DNA of 62,330 bases. Origin: Alphaproteobacteria bacterium. GTDB taxonomy: Bacteria; Pseudomonadota; Alphaproteobacteria; Acetobacterales; Acetobacteraceae. Numbering within the stretch: position 1 is the stretch's first letter; each line of letters starts with the position of its first letter. A program made the position numbers and the translations under genes. Below are positions 50,951-58,963 of this stretch, piece after piece. The stretch is from assembly GCA_026400815.1 (NCBI GenBank), contig JAPLOI010000076.1, positions 125,237 to 187,566 on the forward strand, written 5' to 3'. The notes under the pieces were generated by a model. That model ran no database searches, was not told the DNA's origin, and saw only the letters and a list, made by a program, of their open reading frames with translations.

Positions 50951-51304
50951 TCAGCGCGCCCAGGCCAGGCCGGGCAGCGCCAGGAAAAAACCTTTGCGCT
51001 CCTCCTCCAGCCCCAGCGCGCGCGCCAGGCCCAGATGCCGCAACATCGCCAGCGGCTGCCCGCCCACACCGGCCAGCGTCAGCCGCCGCCCGCGTGCCGC
51101 CAGGCGCTTGAACAGGAACGAAATTGCTCCCACGCCAGACCCATCAAGATGCGTCACGTTGGAAAGATCGATCACCACCTCACGCGCTTCCACGCTGGCC
51201 AGGGCACTGAACCCATCCCGCATGGCCCGGCTCGCCTCGCCATCCAGCCCGCCGCGCAGATGCAAACGCACCAGGCCGGGCTCGTTGTGGATCCGCTCGA
51301 ACAT
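50951..51304 (-). CDS. STAS-domain protein (anti-sigma factor antagonist type)
   Basis: This 117-residue protein is a single STAS domain. Its phospho-acceptor-like Ser56 lies in THLDGSGVGAI after the REVVIDLSNV strand. Such proteins are switched by a serine kinase, bind an anti-sigma factor when dephosphorylated, and can also act in polysaccharide or biofilm control. I choose ATG 51304 because GGAGGA lies four bases upstream and because the sigma-54-type promoter at 51372-51387 would start transcription near 51361. The ATG at 51367 would lie before that start point and has no ribosome binding site. No kinase or phosphatase partner is nearby. Confidence 0.82.
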   Translation of the reverse strand: MFERIHNEPGLVRLHLRGGLDGEASRAMRDGFSALASVEAREVVIDLSNVTHLDGSGVGAISFLFKRLAARGRRLTLAGVGGQPLAMLRHLGLARALGLEEERKGFFLALPGLAWAR

Positions 51305-51371
51305 CCATCCTCCGGTTTCGGCGAGCCCGGCATCGACCGGCAGCTCGGAAACATTCAACGAAACCATCCTA

Positions 51372-51387
51372 TGCACGCCCCATGCCA
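51372..51387 (-). promoter_or_regulatory. Sigma-54-type promoter for the STAS gene
   Basis: On the minus strand the element is TGGCATGGGGCGTGCA. The TGGCATG block equals that of the other two elements and GG/GC spacing is 12. The -12 block reads GTGCA where TTGCA is ideal. Predicted transcription start is near 51361, giving a 57-base leader to ATG 51304. Confidence 0.6.
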
Positions 51388-51436
51388 ACTCGCCCGCCCC
51401 ATGCCGGGTCGCCTTGCAGGCGAATGTGAACGCAAT

Positions 51437-51500
51437 GACGTTAATAAAATCTTTCACTTTGGGCGAAATGCATCGCATTTTGCATTTGGTCATTAACGTC
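51437..51500. promoter_or_regulatory. AT-rich region with inverted repeats upstream of the STAS promoter
   Basis: Two inverted repeats occur in this unusually AT-rich stretch: AAATGCA/TGCATTT (51466-51487, 8-base spacer) and GACGTTAAT/ATTAACGTC (51437-51445 and 51492-51500). They lie 50-113 bases upstream of the -24 element. That is near the usual distance for enhancer-binding-protein sites, so they may be upstream activating sequences. Confidence 0.4.
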
Positions 51501-51544
51501 CATGTTGCAGAATGCATCAGCGGCCGGCGGCCAGACGTGGCCGC

Positions 51545-51790
51545 CTAGGACTTCGCCTGCTGCGCCCGCGTCACCGGCCCCGGCACGCGCACCCCGGCCT
51601 CCAGCTCCGCCACCCGGCCCGACCAGTATTCCAGCATTTGCGCCAGGGATTGCAGGTCTGCCCGCTGCATATCGTCCAGATCGTCGTATTCGCCATGCGC
51701 CAGCCGGAACCCAAGGTCCGCCGCCGCCTCGCGCAATTGCTGGCTCACCATGATGCCCGACAGGCTTTCCAGGACCGAGGGCGGGATCAT
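51545..51790 (-). CDS. 81-residue protein of unknown function under a sigma-54-type promoter
   Basis: I do not recognise a family. The protein is soluble and helical: PPSVLESLSGIMVSQQL, a second helix LREAAADLGFRLAHGEYDDLDD with an acidic stretch, then MQRADLQSLAQMLEYWSG and a basic end (VTRAQQAKS). ATG 51790 follows GGGAGGGCGGC. An in-frame ATG at 51877 is possible but lacks a ribosome binding site and adds unlikely residues. The promoter element lies 122-137 bases upstream. Its placement beside STAS and HPt genes suggests a role in the same pathway. Confidence 0.68.
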   Translation of the reverse strand: MIPPSVLESLSGIMVSQQLREAAADLGFRLAHGEYDDLDDMQRADLQSLAQMLEYWSGRVAELEAGVRVPGPVTRAQQAKS

Positions 51791-51911
51791 GCCGCCCTCC
51801 CGCCACGCACCGGCGTCAACGCCATCGTGATCCCCCTGCGCCCCAACGGGCCTGGCCCCGTTAATGTAAAGAAACATTCTTTAATCAAATATCTGAACAT
51901 GCAAGGGGCGG

Positions 51912-51927
51912 TGCAACGGGCATGCCA
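51912..51927 (-). promoter_or_regulatory. Sigma-54 (-24/-12) promoter for the 81-residue protein gene
   Basis: On the minus strand the element is TGGCATGCCCGTTGCA. It has TGGCATG, four bases, then a full TTGCA, with GG/GC spacing 12. This is the best of the three matches. It lies in the loop and inner arm edges of an 11-bp inverted repeat (51905-51915 and 51929-51939). Confidence 0.75.
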
Positions 51928-51973
51928 CTGCACCGCCCCCAACATGTCGGGCCGAAAACGACCCCGGCAGCGC

Positions 51974-52050
51974 CTCAGCGCGTATCGGTATGGCCAGCGC
52001 GTCTCAGCGCGTATCGGTATGGCCAGCGCGCCTCAGCGCGTATCGGTATG
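51974..52050. repeat. 29-bp tandem repeat, 2.7 copies, at the 3' end of the NTF2-like gene
   Basis: Two full 29-base units (51974-52002, 52003-52031) differ only in the last base. A 19-base third copy (52032-52050) contains the last five codons and stop of the NTF2-like gene, so the end of that gene has been duplicated twice downstream. The array is in a non-coding stretch, 47-123 bases upstream of the best sigma-54 element. Confidence 0.95.
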
Positions 52051-52407
52051 AAACGTCTTGGCCACCACCTTCCACGCCCCGCCGACCTTCGCCAGCGACA
52101 GGTAGTCGGTGAAATAGCGCGGCGGAATCTGGCACTGCACCTTGGCGAAAGCGGTGGTCGGCCCCGAGCGGTCGATCGACACCACCCAATCCTTCCGCTC
52201 CAGCCCCTGCGCCTTGGCCGAAGGACGGCTCTTCACGCCTTCCAGCCAGGTCCCGCGCGGCAGCACCGCCAACGAGCCATCGGCCGCCACGCTGCGCAGA
52301 TCCGCCGTCTCATGGAACGCCGCCGCCAGCTTGCCGGCATCCCCCTCATACAGCCCATCAAAATAGGTCTGCAGCACCGCCTCGATCTGCTTGATGTCGT
52401 CAGACAT
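52033..52407 (-). CDS. NTF2-like (lumazine-binding-type) protein
   Basis: This 124-residue small protein of the SnoaL/NTF2-like fold has IEAVLQTYFDGLYEGDAGKLAAAFH near the start, WLEGVKSRPSA, YFTDYLSLAKVGGAWKVVAKTFHTDTR at the end, and hydrophobic strands between. Family members bind small ligands or act as isomerases or dimerisation domains; no specific function is predictable. The stop codon lies inside a tandem repeat unit, so the 3' untranslated region carries two extra copies of its own gene end. The next gene in the same direction (acr3) is upstream by 11 bases. Confidence 0.82.
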   Translation of the reverse strand: MSDDIKQIEAVLQTYFDGLYEGDAGKLAAAFHETADLRSVAADGSLAVLPRGTWLEGVKSRPSAKAQGLERKDWVVSIDRSGPTTAFAKVQCQIPPRYFTDYLSLAKVGGAWKVVAKTFHTDTR

Positions 52408-52418
52408 GCATCACTCCC

Positions 52419-53462
52419 CTAGTTTTGCCCCGCACGCCGGCGCACCGCCGGCCCGCTTTCATACCAGCCGCGCGACACCCGGGCGAGATGCACCACGCTC
52501 AGCATCACCGGCACCTCGATCAGCACGCCCACCACGGTGGCCAGCGCCGCGCCGGACCCGAACCCGAACAGGCTGATCGCCGCGGCCACCGCCAGCTCGA
52601 AGAAATTGCTCGCCCCGATCAACGCCGAGGGCGCCGCCACGCAATGCGCCTCGCCGGAAACCCGGTTCAGCCAGTACGCCAGCCCCGCGTTGAAATACAC
52701 CTGGATCAGGATCGGCACCGCCAGCAGCGCGATCACCAGCGGCTGCGCCAGAATGGCCTCGCCCTGGAACCCGAACAGCAGCACCAGCGTGGCCAGCAGC
52801 GCCACCAGGGAGGCCGGCCCCAGCCGCCCCAGCATCGCCGCCAACCCGCCCGAGGCCAGCAACCGCGCCCGCCATACCTGCGCGATCACCACCGGCACCA
52901 CGATATAAAGCACCACGCTGAGCACCAGCGTCCCCCACGGCACCACGATCGCCGACAGCCCCAGCAGCAGCGCCACAATCGGCGCAAACGCGAACACCAT
53001 GATCGTATCGTTCAGCGCCACCTGGGAGAGCGTGAAATTCGGCTCCCCGTCGATCAGGTTGGACCACACGAACACCATCGCCGTGCACGGCGCCGCCGCC
53101 AGCAGGATCAGCCCGGCGATATAGCTCGCCACCTCCCCCTCCGGCAGCCACGGCCGGAACAGCCAGCCGATGAACACCCAGCCCAGCAGCGCCATCGAGA
53201 ACGGCTTCACCGCCCAGTTGATAAACAGCGTTACCGAAATCCCGCGCCAGTGCTTCGTCACCTGTCCCAGCGCGCCGAAATCGATCTTCATCAGCATCGG
53301 GATGATCATCAGCCACACCAGCACGGCCACCGGCAGGTTCACCTGTGCCACCTCCAGCCGCCCCACCGCCTGGAACACGCCGGGCATCACATGCCCCAGC
53401 CCGATCCCCACCACGATGCACAGCCCAACCCACAGCGTCAGGTACCGTTCGAACAGGTTCAT
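52419..53462 (-). CDS. arsB: ACR3-family arsenite exporter
   Basis: This 347-residue membrane exporter extrudes arsenite. It has ten hydrophobic segments, the conserved Cys in LLAAAPCTAMVFVWSN (about residue 127) that binds arsenite, LNDTIMVFAFAPIVALLLG, and GVLIEVPVMLSVVHLA with the essential Glu near the C-terminus. The symbol arsB is often used for ACR3 members. No arsR, arsC or arsH is present, so it is isolated or regulated from elsewhere. It lies 11 bases upstream of the NTF2-like gene. The divergent gene is RraA-like. Confidence 0.93.
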   Translation of the reverse strand: MNLFERYLTLWVGLCIVVGIGLGHVMPGVFQAVGRLEVAQVNLPVAVLVWLMIIPMLMKIDFGALGQVTKHWRGISVTLFINWAVKPFSMALLGWVFIGWLFRPWLPEGEVASYIAGLILLAAAPCTAMVFVWSNLIDGEPNFTLSQVALNDTIMVFAFAPIVALLLGLSAIVVPWGTLVLSVVLYIVVPVVIAQVWRARLLASGGLAAMLGRLGPASLVALLATLVLLFGFQGEAILAQPLVIALLAVPILIQVYFNAGLAYWLNRVSGEAHCVAAPSALIGASNFFELAVAAAISLFGFGSGAALATVVGVLIEVPVMLSVVHLARVSRGWYESGPAVRRRAGQN

Positions 53463-53516
53463 GCTTTTCCCTCGGGCCCGGCCGGCGCATGCTCACGCCA
53501 ACCGGAGGACCCTGCC

Positions 53517-54221
53517 ATGAACCCTGAAACCCTGGCCACCCTGCGCCGCGTCAGCACCGCCACGCTCACCACCCAGATGTTCAAGCGCGGCTTCCGCAAC
53601 GTGTTCATGCAGGGTGTGCGCGGCCTCGGCACCTACGAACACAACATGGTCGGCCCCGCCACCACCGTCCGCAACATCCCCTCGCGCGAGGACATCGACG
53701 TCATGTCCAGCCTCGGCAACCCCGAGCACCCGCAGCGCAAGGCCGTCGAAACCTGCAAGCCCGGCCACGTCCTGGTCATGGATTGCCGCGGTGACGCCCG
53801 GGCTGCCAGCGGCGGCGACATCCTCATGACCCGCCTGCTCCGCCGCGGCGCCGCCGGCGTGGTAACGGATGGCGGCATCCGCGATGCCGGCCCCATCTCC
53901 AAAATGCCCCTCCCCGTCTTCTGCGCCGGCCCCTCCGCGCCGCTCAACATCGTCCAGCACCACGCCGTCGAGATCGACGCCCCGATCGCCTGCGGCGGCG
54001 TGGCCGTCTACCCCGGCGACATCCTGGTGGGTGACGCAGATGGCGTCGTCGTCCTCCCCGCCCACCTCGCCGACGCCGTCGCGCAGGACGCCGCCGCCCA
54101 GGAAGCCCTGGAGGAATTCCTCCTCGCCAAGATCGACGCCGGCGCCCCGCTGCCCGGCACCTACCCCCCGAACGAGGCCACGCTCGCCGAATACGAAGCC
54201 TGGAAGAAATCCCGCGGCTGA
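53517..54221 (+). CDS. RraA-like (4-hydroxy-4-methyl-2-oxoglutarate aldolase/oxaloacetate decarboxylase family) protein
   Basis: This 234-residue protein belongs to the RraA/HMG aldolase-like family. It has the GDARAASGGDILMTRLLRRGAAGVVTDGGIRDA segment, in which Arg and Asp bind the metal and substrate, then FCAGPSAPLN and GVAVYPGDILVGDADGVVVLP. A C-terminal helix of about 45 residues extends the usual RraA core. GGAGG lies 9 bases before ATG 53517. True RraA inhibits RNase E, but the catalytic Arg/Asp and longer tail fit the aldolase group better. It is followed by malate synthase, which fits oxo-acid metabolism. Confidence 0.82.
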   Translation: MNPETLATLRRVSTATLTTQMFKRGFRNVFMQGVRGLGTYEHNMVGPATTVRNIPSREDIDVMSSLGNPEHPQRKAVETCKPGHVLVMDCRGDARAASGGDILMTRLLRRGAAGVVTDGGIRDAGPISKMPLPVFCAGPSAPLNIVQHHAVEIDAPIACGGVAVYPGDILVGDADGVVVLPAHLADAVAQDAAAQEALEEFLLAKIDAGAPLPGTYPPNEATLAEYEAWKKSRG

Positions 54222-54293
54222 GCCGCCCACTCGACAAACCCTCCCCCCTCGGCCACAAACGACCGCTTAAGGAAAACAACGGGGAGTACGGGC

Positions 54294-56462
54294 ATGACCC
54301 ATGTCGAGGTGGGCGCGCTCAAGGTCGCGCCGGTCCTGAAGACCTTCATCGAAGCCGAAGCCCTCCCGGGCACCGGCATCGCCGCCGACGCGTTCTGGTC
54401 CGGCCTCGCCGCCCTCGTCGCCAAGTTCGCCCCGCGCAACCGCACCCTGCTCGACACCCGCGACCGCCTCCAGGCCCAGATCGACGCCTGGCATCTCGGC
54501 CGCAAGGGCAAGCCGCACGACGCCGCGGAATACGAAGCCTTCCTGCGCGCAATCGGCTACCTCCTCCCCGCCCCCGCCCCCTTCGCCGTCTCCACAGCCA
54601 ACGTGGACCCGGAAATCGCCACCATCGCCGGCCCGCAGCTCGTCGTGCCCGTCAGCAACGCCCGCTACGCGCTGAACGCCGGCAACGCCCGCTGGGGCAG
54701 CCTCTACGACGCGCTCTACGGCACCGACGCGATCCCGGAAGATGACGGCGCCACCAAGGGCCGCGGCTACAACCCCGCCCGCGGCGCAAAAGTCATCGCC
54801 GCCGCGAAGAAGTTCCTCGACGAAGCCGTCCCCGTCGCCGGCTATTCCCACGCCGACGTGCGCGCCTACACCGTCACCGGCGGCGTCCTGAAAATGACCC
54901 TCGCCCCCGGCCTCGGCCAGACCGGCCTGGCCGACACCACCCAGTTCGTCGGCTTCCACGGCGACGCCGTGCTGCCGCAAGCCATCCTGCTCAAGCACAA
55001 CGGCCTGCACATCGAACTCGTGCTGGACCGCACGCACGCCATCGGCAAGGACGACCCGGCCGGCCTCGCCGACGTCATGGTCGAATCCGCCATCACCACC
55101 ATCATGGATTGCGAAGACAGCGTCGCCGCCGTCGATGCGGCCGACAAGGTGGACGTCTACCGCAACTGGCTCGGCCTGATGAAAGCCGACCTCGTCGCCA
55201 GCCTCGAAAAGGGCGGCCGCACCATCGAACGCCGCCTGAACCCGGACCGCCCCTACACCAACCCGCGCGGCGGCGCCGCCATCACCATCCCCGGCCGCTC
55301 CCTCATGCTGGTCCGCAACGTCGGCCACCACATGTTCACCGACGCCGTGCTGGACAGCGCCGGCAACGAAATCCCCGAAACCATCCTCGATGCCACGATC
55401 ACCTCCATGATCGCCATCCACGACCTCAACTCCGAAAGCCCGATCCGCAACTCCCGCGCCGGCTCCGTCTATATCGTGAAGCCCAAGATGCACGGCCCGG
55501 AGGAGGTCCAGTTCGCCTCCGACCTCTTCGCCGCCGTCGAAGACCTGCTCGGCCTCGCCCGCAACACCCTCAAGATGGGCATCATGGACGAGGAGCGCCG
55601 CACCACCATCAACCTCGCCGCCTGCATCCACGCCGCCCGCGAGCGCGTCGCCTTCATCAACACCGGCTTCCTCGACCGCACCGGCGACGAAATCCATACC
55701 TCCATGGAAGCCGGCGCCATGATCCGCAAGAACGACATGCGCGCCACGCCCTGGATTGCCGCCTACGAGAACAACAACGTCGATACCGGCCTCGCCTCCG
55801 GCCTGCGCGGCAAGGCGCAAATCGGCAAGGGCATGTGGGCGATGCCGGACCGGATGGCGGACATGCTCACCCAGAAAATCGGCCACCCGAAGGCCGGCGC
55901 CAACACCGCCTGGGTCCCCTCCCCCACCGCCGCCACGCTGCACGCGCTCCACTACCACCAGGTCAGCGTCGCAGACCGCCAGACCGAAATCTCCACCCGC
56001 ACCCCGGCCGCCCTGTCCGACATCCTCACCCTGCCCCTCGCCGACCGCCCCAACTGGGCGCCCGACGCCGTGCAGCAGGAACTGGACAACAACATCCAGG
56101 GCATCCTCGGCTACGTCGTCCGCTGGATCGACCAAGGCGTCGGCTGCTCCAAGGTGCCAGACATCCACGACATCGGCCTCATGGAAGACCGCGCCACCCT
56201 GCGCATCTCCAGCCAGCACGTCGCCAACTGGATCCACCACGGCATCACAACCGAAGCCCAGGTGATGGAAACCATGAAGCGCATGGCCACGGTGGTCGAC
56301 CGCCAGAACGCCGACGACCCGCTCTACACACCGATGGCGCCGGGCTTCACCGGCCCCGCCTTCGCCGCCGCCTGCGACCTCATCCTCCAGGGCCGCGCCC
56401 AGCCGAACGGCTACACCGAATTCGTGCTGCATGCCCGGCGCCGGGAGGCGAAAGCGAAGTAA
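54294..56462 (+). CDS. glcB: Malate synthase G
   Basis: Malate synthase G condenses glyoxylate with acetyl-CoA in the glyoxylate bypass. The 722-residue protein has [16 protein letters not shown] (catalytic metal Asp-Glu area), the [18 protein letters not shown] loop, [51 protein letters not shown] and the EEVKAK-like basic end. Isoform A would be about 530 residues. GGGGAG precedes the ATG. No isocitrate lyase is nearby. The stop is followed after four bases by a dispersed repeat that terminates it. Confidence 0.97.
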   Translation: MTHVEVGALKVAPVLKTFIEAEALPGTGIAADAFWSGLAALVAKFAPRNRTLLDTRDRLQAQIDAWHLGRKGKPHDAAEYEAFLRAIGYLLPAPAPFAVSTANVDPEIATIAGPQLVVPVSNARYALNAGNARWGSLYDALYGTDAIPEDDGATKGRGYNPARGAKVIAAAKKFLDEAVPVAGYSHADVRAYTVTGGVLKMTLAPGLGQTGLADTTQFVGFHGDAVLPQAILLKHNGLHIELVLDRTHAIGKDDPAGLADVMVESAITTIMDCEDSVAAVDAADKVDVYRNWLGLMKADLVASLEKGGRTIERRLNPDRPYTNPRGGAAITIPGRSLMLVRNVGHHMFTDAVLDSAGNEIPETILDATITSMIAIHDLNSESPIRNSRAGSVYIVKPKMHGPEEVQFASDLFAAVEDLLGLARNTLKMGIMDEERRTTINLAACIHAARERVAFINTGFLDRTGDEIHTSMEAGAMIRKNDMRATPWIAAYENNNVDTGLASGLRGKAQIGKGMWAMPDRMADMLTQKIGHPKAGANTAWVPSPTAATLHALHYHQVSVADRQTEISTRTPAALSDILTLPLADRPNWAPDAVQQELDNNIQGILGYVVRWIDQGVGCSKVPDIHDIGLMEDRATLRISSQHVANWIHHGITTEAQVMETMKRMATVVDRQNADDPLYTPMAPGFTGPAFAAACDLILQGRAQPNGYTEFVLHARRREAKAK

Positions 56463-56466
56463 GCGC

Positions 56467-56578
56467 GTTCTTTTTTGAAAAAAAGAACCAAAAAACTTTC
56501 ATTCGTTTGCGGCTCGCCCTGAAGCGAGCGCAAACGAATGAAGTCTTTTTTGCTTCTTTTTTCTTCAGAAAAAAGAAG
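56467..56578. repeat. Dispersed multi-hairpin repeat, copy 2 (bidirectional terminator)
   Basis: The first hairpin (56467-56488) is identical to copy 1. The second has left arm 56500-56517 and right arm 56524-56540 with one bulged G. It is followed on the plus strand by GTCTTTTTTG and on the minus strand by AAAGTTTTTT. A third hairpin with perfect 12-bp arms lies at 56553-56578. It lies between convergent stops of glcB and ppk2 and would terminate both. Confidence 0.9.
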
Positions 56579-56586
56579 ACTCTTCC

Positions 56587-57519
56587 CTAGTACCGATCCG
56601 GCACATACAGCTCCTGCGGCAGCGAAGCCCGCTCATAATCCGGATTGTAAACCCGCTCCGGCAGCTCGATCGGCTCGTGCGGCACCACGTCATAAGGCAC
56701 CTGCGACAGCAGATGCGCGATGCAATTCAGCCGCGCCCGCTTCTTGTCATTGCCCTGCACGATGTACCACGGCGCCTCCGCGATGTTCGTCCGCGCGAAC
56801 ATCTCCTCCTTCGCCTTGGTATACTGCTCCCACCGCACGCGGCTCTGCAGGTCCATCGGTGAAAGCTTCCACTGCTTGATCGGGTCATGGATGCGCATCA
56901 GGAAGCGCAGCTGCTGTTCCTCGTCCGTCACCGAGAACCAGTACTTGATCAGGATAATGCCCGACCGCACCAGCATCCGCTCGAACTCCGGCACGTCGCG
57001 GAAGAAATCCTCCACCTGCGCCTCGTCGGCGAAGCCCATCACCCGCTCCACCCCGGCCCGGTTGTACCAGCTGCGATCGAACAGCACGATCTCGCCGGCG
57101 GCCGGCAGATGCGGCACATAGCGCTGGAAATACCACTGCGTCTTCTCGCGGTCGGAAGGTGCGGGCAGCGCCACCACACGGCAGGTGCGCGGGTTCACCC
57201 GCTGGGTGATGCGCTTGATCACCCCGCCCTTGCCGGCACTGTCGCGCCCCTCGAACAGCACCACCACCTTCAGCCCGCGGTGCATCACCCAATCCTGCAG
57301 CTTCACCAATTCCGCCTGCAGCCGCAGCAACTCGCGGAAATACACTCCCCGCTCCAGCGTGTTCGCCGGCCGGCGCGACAACAGGTCGCGCAGCTCCGCA
57401 GGCAGGCGGGAATCATCGATCTCCTGCTCCAGCTCCTCATCGAAATCATCCTGCAACTCGCGGTGCAGCCAATCCGTGCCCGCCGCCGCCGCTTCGTCCT
57501 TGCCGCTGTCGTGCGTCAT
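56587..57519 (-). CDS. ppk2: Polyphosphate kinase 2
   Basis: PPK2 transfers phosphate between polyphosphate and nucleoside diphosphates or monophosphates. The 310-residue protein is acidic at its N-terminus (DDFDEELEQEIDD), with Walker A FEGRDSAGKGG (about 90-100), RVVALPAPSDREKTQWYFQRY, the Walker B-like VLFDRSWYNRAGVERVMGF and the ending typical of class I. No other polyphosphate genes are near. Its 3' end faces malate synthase across a shared terminator repeat. The region between it and the plus-strand hydrolase is 160 bases and has no recognisable feature. Confidence 0.95.
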   Translation of the reverse strand: MTHDSGKDEAAAAGTDWLHRELQDDFDEELEQEIDDSRLPAELRDLLSRRPANTLERGVYFRELLRLQAELVKLQDWVMHRGLKVVVLFEGRDSAGKGGVIKRITQRVNPRTCRVVALPAPSDREKTQWYFQRYVPHLPAAGEIVLFDRSWYNRAGVERVMGFADEAQVEDFFRDVPEFERMLVRSGIILIKYWFSVTDEEQQLRFLMRIHDPIKQWKLSPMDLQSRVRWEQYTKAKEEMFARTNIAEAPWYIVQGNDKKRARLNCIAHLLSQVPYDVVPHEPIELPERVYNPDYERASLPQELYVPDRY

Positions 57520-57680
57520 CCGTCCCGTCCCGTCGCTTCAGGTCCCATCCTCTTCCCGTAGCCCATCACGGCGCCAGGAAAACGTGAACAAGCAAAGACA
57601 CTGCGCGCCACCGCCCCTTGATTTGTCCACCCATCCGGGACAGGAGGGCAGCATCCGCCCTGCGCAGGAACCATCCCGCC

Positions 57681-58535
57681 ATGCACATCACCGTCAACGG
57701 CGCCCGCCTCTTCTTCGACGTTCGCGGCGAGAAGCTGGTCCCCGTCGGCCCGCGCATGGTCGAGCGCCCCACCCTCCTCCTCCTCCACGGCGGCCCCGGC
57801 GGCGACCACTCCATGTTCCGCCCCCGCTTCGATGAGCTGTCGGACATCGCCCAGGTGATCTACCTCGACCACCGCGGCAACGGCCGCAGCGAGCGCCGCA
57901 CGCCGGAGGAATGGACCCTCGCCCAATGGGGCGACGACGTGAAAACCTTCTGCGACCTGCTGGGGATCGAGAAGCCCATCGTGCTCGGCTACTCCTTCGG
58001 CGGCATGGTCCTGCAGGCCTACGCCACCCGCCACCCCGCCCACCCCGGCAAGCTGATCTTCTACAGCACGTCCCCAAAGGTCGACCGCGAGGAAAACTAC
58101 GCCGTCTTCGAACGCCTCGGCGGCCCCCACGCCCGCGCCGTCGCCGAAGCCCGCTGGAAAACCCCCAACCCAGACTCCCAGCGCGCCTATATCGAAATCT
58201 GCTACCCGCTCTACAACCGCCGCGGCACGCGCGACCCCGATGCCGCCCTGCGCAGCATCAACAACGATGCCGTCGCCTTCCACTACGGCGGCCCCGAGGG
58301 CGAAGCCGTCCGTCTCGACTACACCGCCGCCCTGGCCACCATCCAATGCCCCAGCCTCGTCGTCGCCGGCGAGGACGACCCCATTACCCCCATCACCCGC
58401 AGTGAACTCCTCGCCGCCAGCCTGCCGAAACACCTTGTCCGCTTCGAGCGCTTCGCCAACGCAGGCCACGGCGTCCATAACGACGACCCCACGGCCGCCA
58501 TGGCGCTCCTGCGCGATTTCATCCTGAACGCCTGA
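57681..58535 (+). CDS. Alpha/beta hydrolase, proline iminopeptidase-like
   Basis: This 284-residue hydrolase opens with ITVNGARLFFDVRGEKLVP and has the oxyanion HGGPGGDHSMF typical of prolyl aminopeptidases, IYLDHRGNGRS, the nucleophile elbow GYSFGGMVLQAYA (Ser about 116) and the catalytic His in FANAGHGVHND. Many relatives are proline iminopeptidases or tricorn-interacting peptidases. A chemically distinct substrate is also possible because the next gene, overlapping by one base (TGATG), is MaoC-like. An operon role in cleaving or modifying an organic acid conjugate is inferred. Confidence 0.83.
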   Translation: MHITVNGARLFFDVRGEKLVPVGPRMVERPTLLLLHGGPGGDHSMFRPRFDELSDIAQVIYLDHRGNGRSERRTPEEWTLAQWGDDVKTFCDLLGIEKPIVLGYSFGGMVLQAYATRHPAHPGKLIFYSTSPKVDREENYAVFERLGGPHARAVAEARWKTPNPDSQRAYIEICYPLYNRRGTRDPDAALRSINNDAVAFHYGGPEGEAVRLDYTAALATIQCPSLVVAGEDDPITPITRSELLAASLPKHLVRFERFANAGHGVHNDDPTAAMALLRDFILNA

Positions 58536-58963
58536 TGCTCACCCTCGAAACCCTGCCCCTCGGCGCCTGGTTCCCCTGCGGCACCTTCCGCCTCACCCGC
58601 GAAGAGATCGTCGCCTTCGCGGAGCGCTACGACCCCCAACCCTTCCATCTCGATGAAGCCGCGGCGGCGCAAAGCTACTTCACCCGCCTCTGCGCCTCCG
58701 GCCTGCACACCCAAGGCATGGCCATCGGCCTCATGGTCCGCGCCATCACCAACGTCGCCGTCGTCGCCGGCTACAGCCTCAACCAGGCCCGCTTCCGCGC
58801 CCCCACCTGGCCCGACACCACCTACACCGTCCGCGCCCGCTGGACCGAAACCAGCCCCTCGCCCCGAGACCACACCCGCGGCCGCGCCACGATCGAGATC
58901 GAGGTGCATGAAGGGGAAAATCTCGTCGCCACGCTTGGCGTCACCTACGTGGTAAGCAAGTAG
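58535..58963 (+). CDS. MaoC-family hot-dog dehydratase
   Basis: This 142-residue hot-dog protein has FRLTREEIVAFAERYDPQPFHLDEAAA, the hydratase motif with the catalytic Asp/His pair, and LCASGLHTQGMAIG. Relatives hydrate enoyl-CoA or act in short acyl chain metabolism. The start codon overlaps the hydrolase stop. The stop codon TAG supplies the first base of a dispersed repeat, so the repeat sits exactly at the end of the gene. Confidence 0.9.
   Translation: MLTLETLPLGAWFPCGTFRLTREEIVAFAERYDPQPFHLDEAAAAQSYFTRLCASGLHTQGMAIGLMVRAITNVAVVAGYSLNQARFRAPTWPDTTYTVRARWTETSPSPRDHTRGRATIEIEVHEGENLVATLGVTYVVSK

Noticed and set aside
51441-51455. CtrA-like site (TTAA-N7-TTTC)
   Set aside because: The second half deviates from TTAAC and nothing else links the region to CtrA control.
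51905-51939. 11-bp inverted repeat read as a terminator for the NTF2-like gene
   Set aside because: No T tract follows on either strand, and the loop contains the best sigma-54 promoter element. It is more likely promoter-associated than a terminator.
51974-52050. CRISPR array
   Set aside because: The repeats are directly adjacent with no unique spacers and derive from a gene end, so it is an ordinary tandem duplication.
54267-56432. A 721-codon minus-strand frame opposite malate synthase
   Set aside because: It is Gly/Val/Ala-rich with no known domain, while the plus strand encodes a complete malate synthase G.
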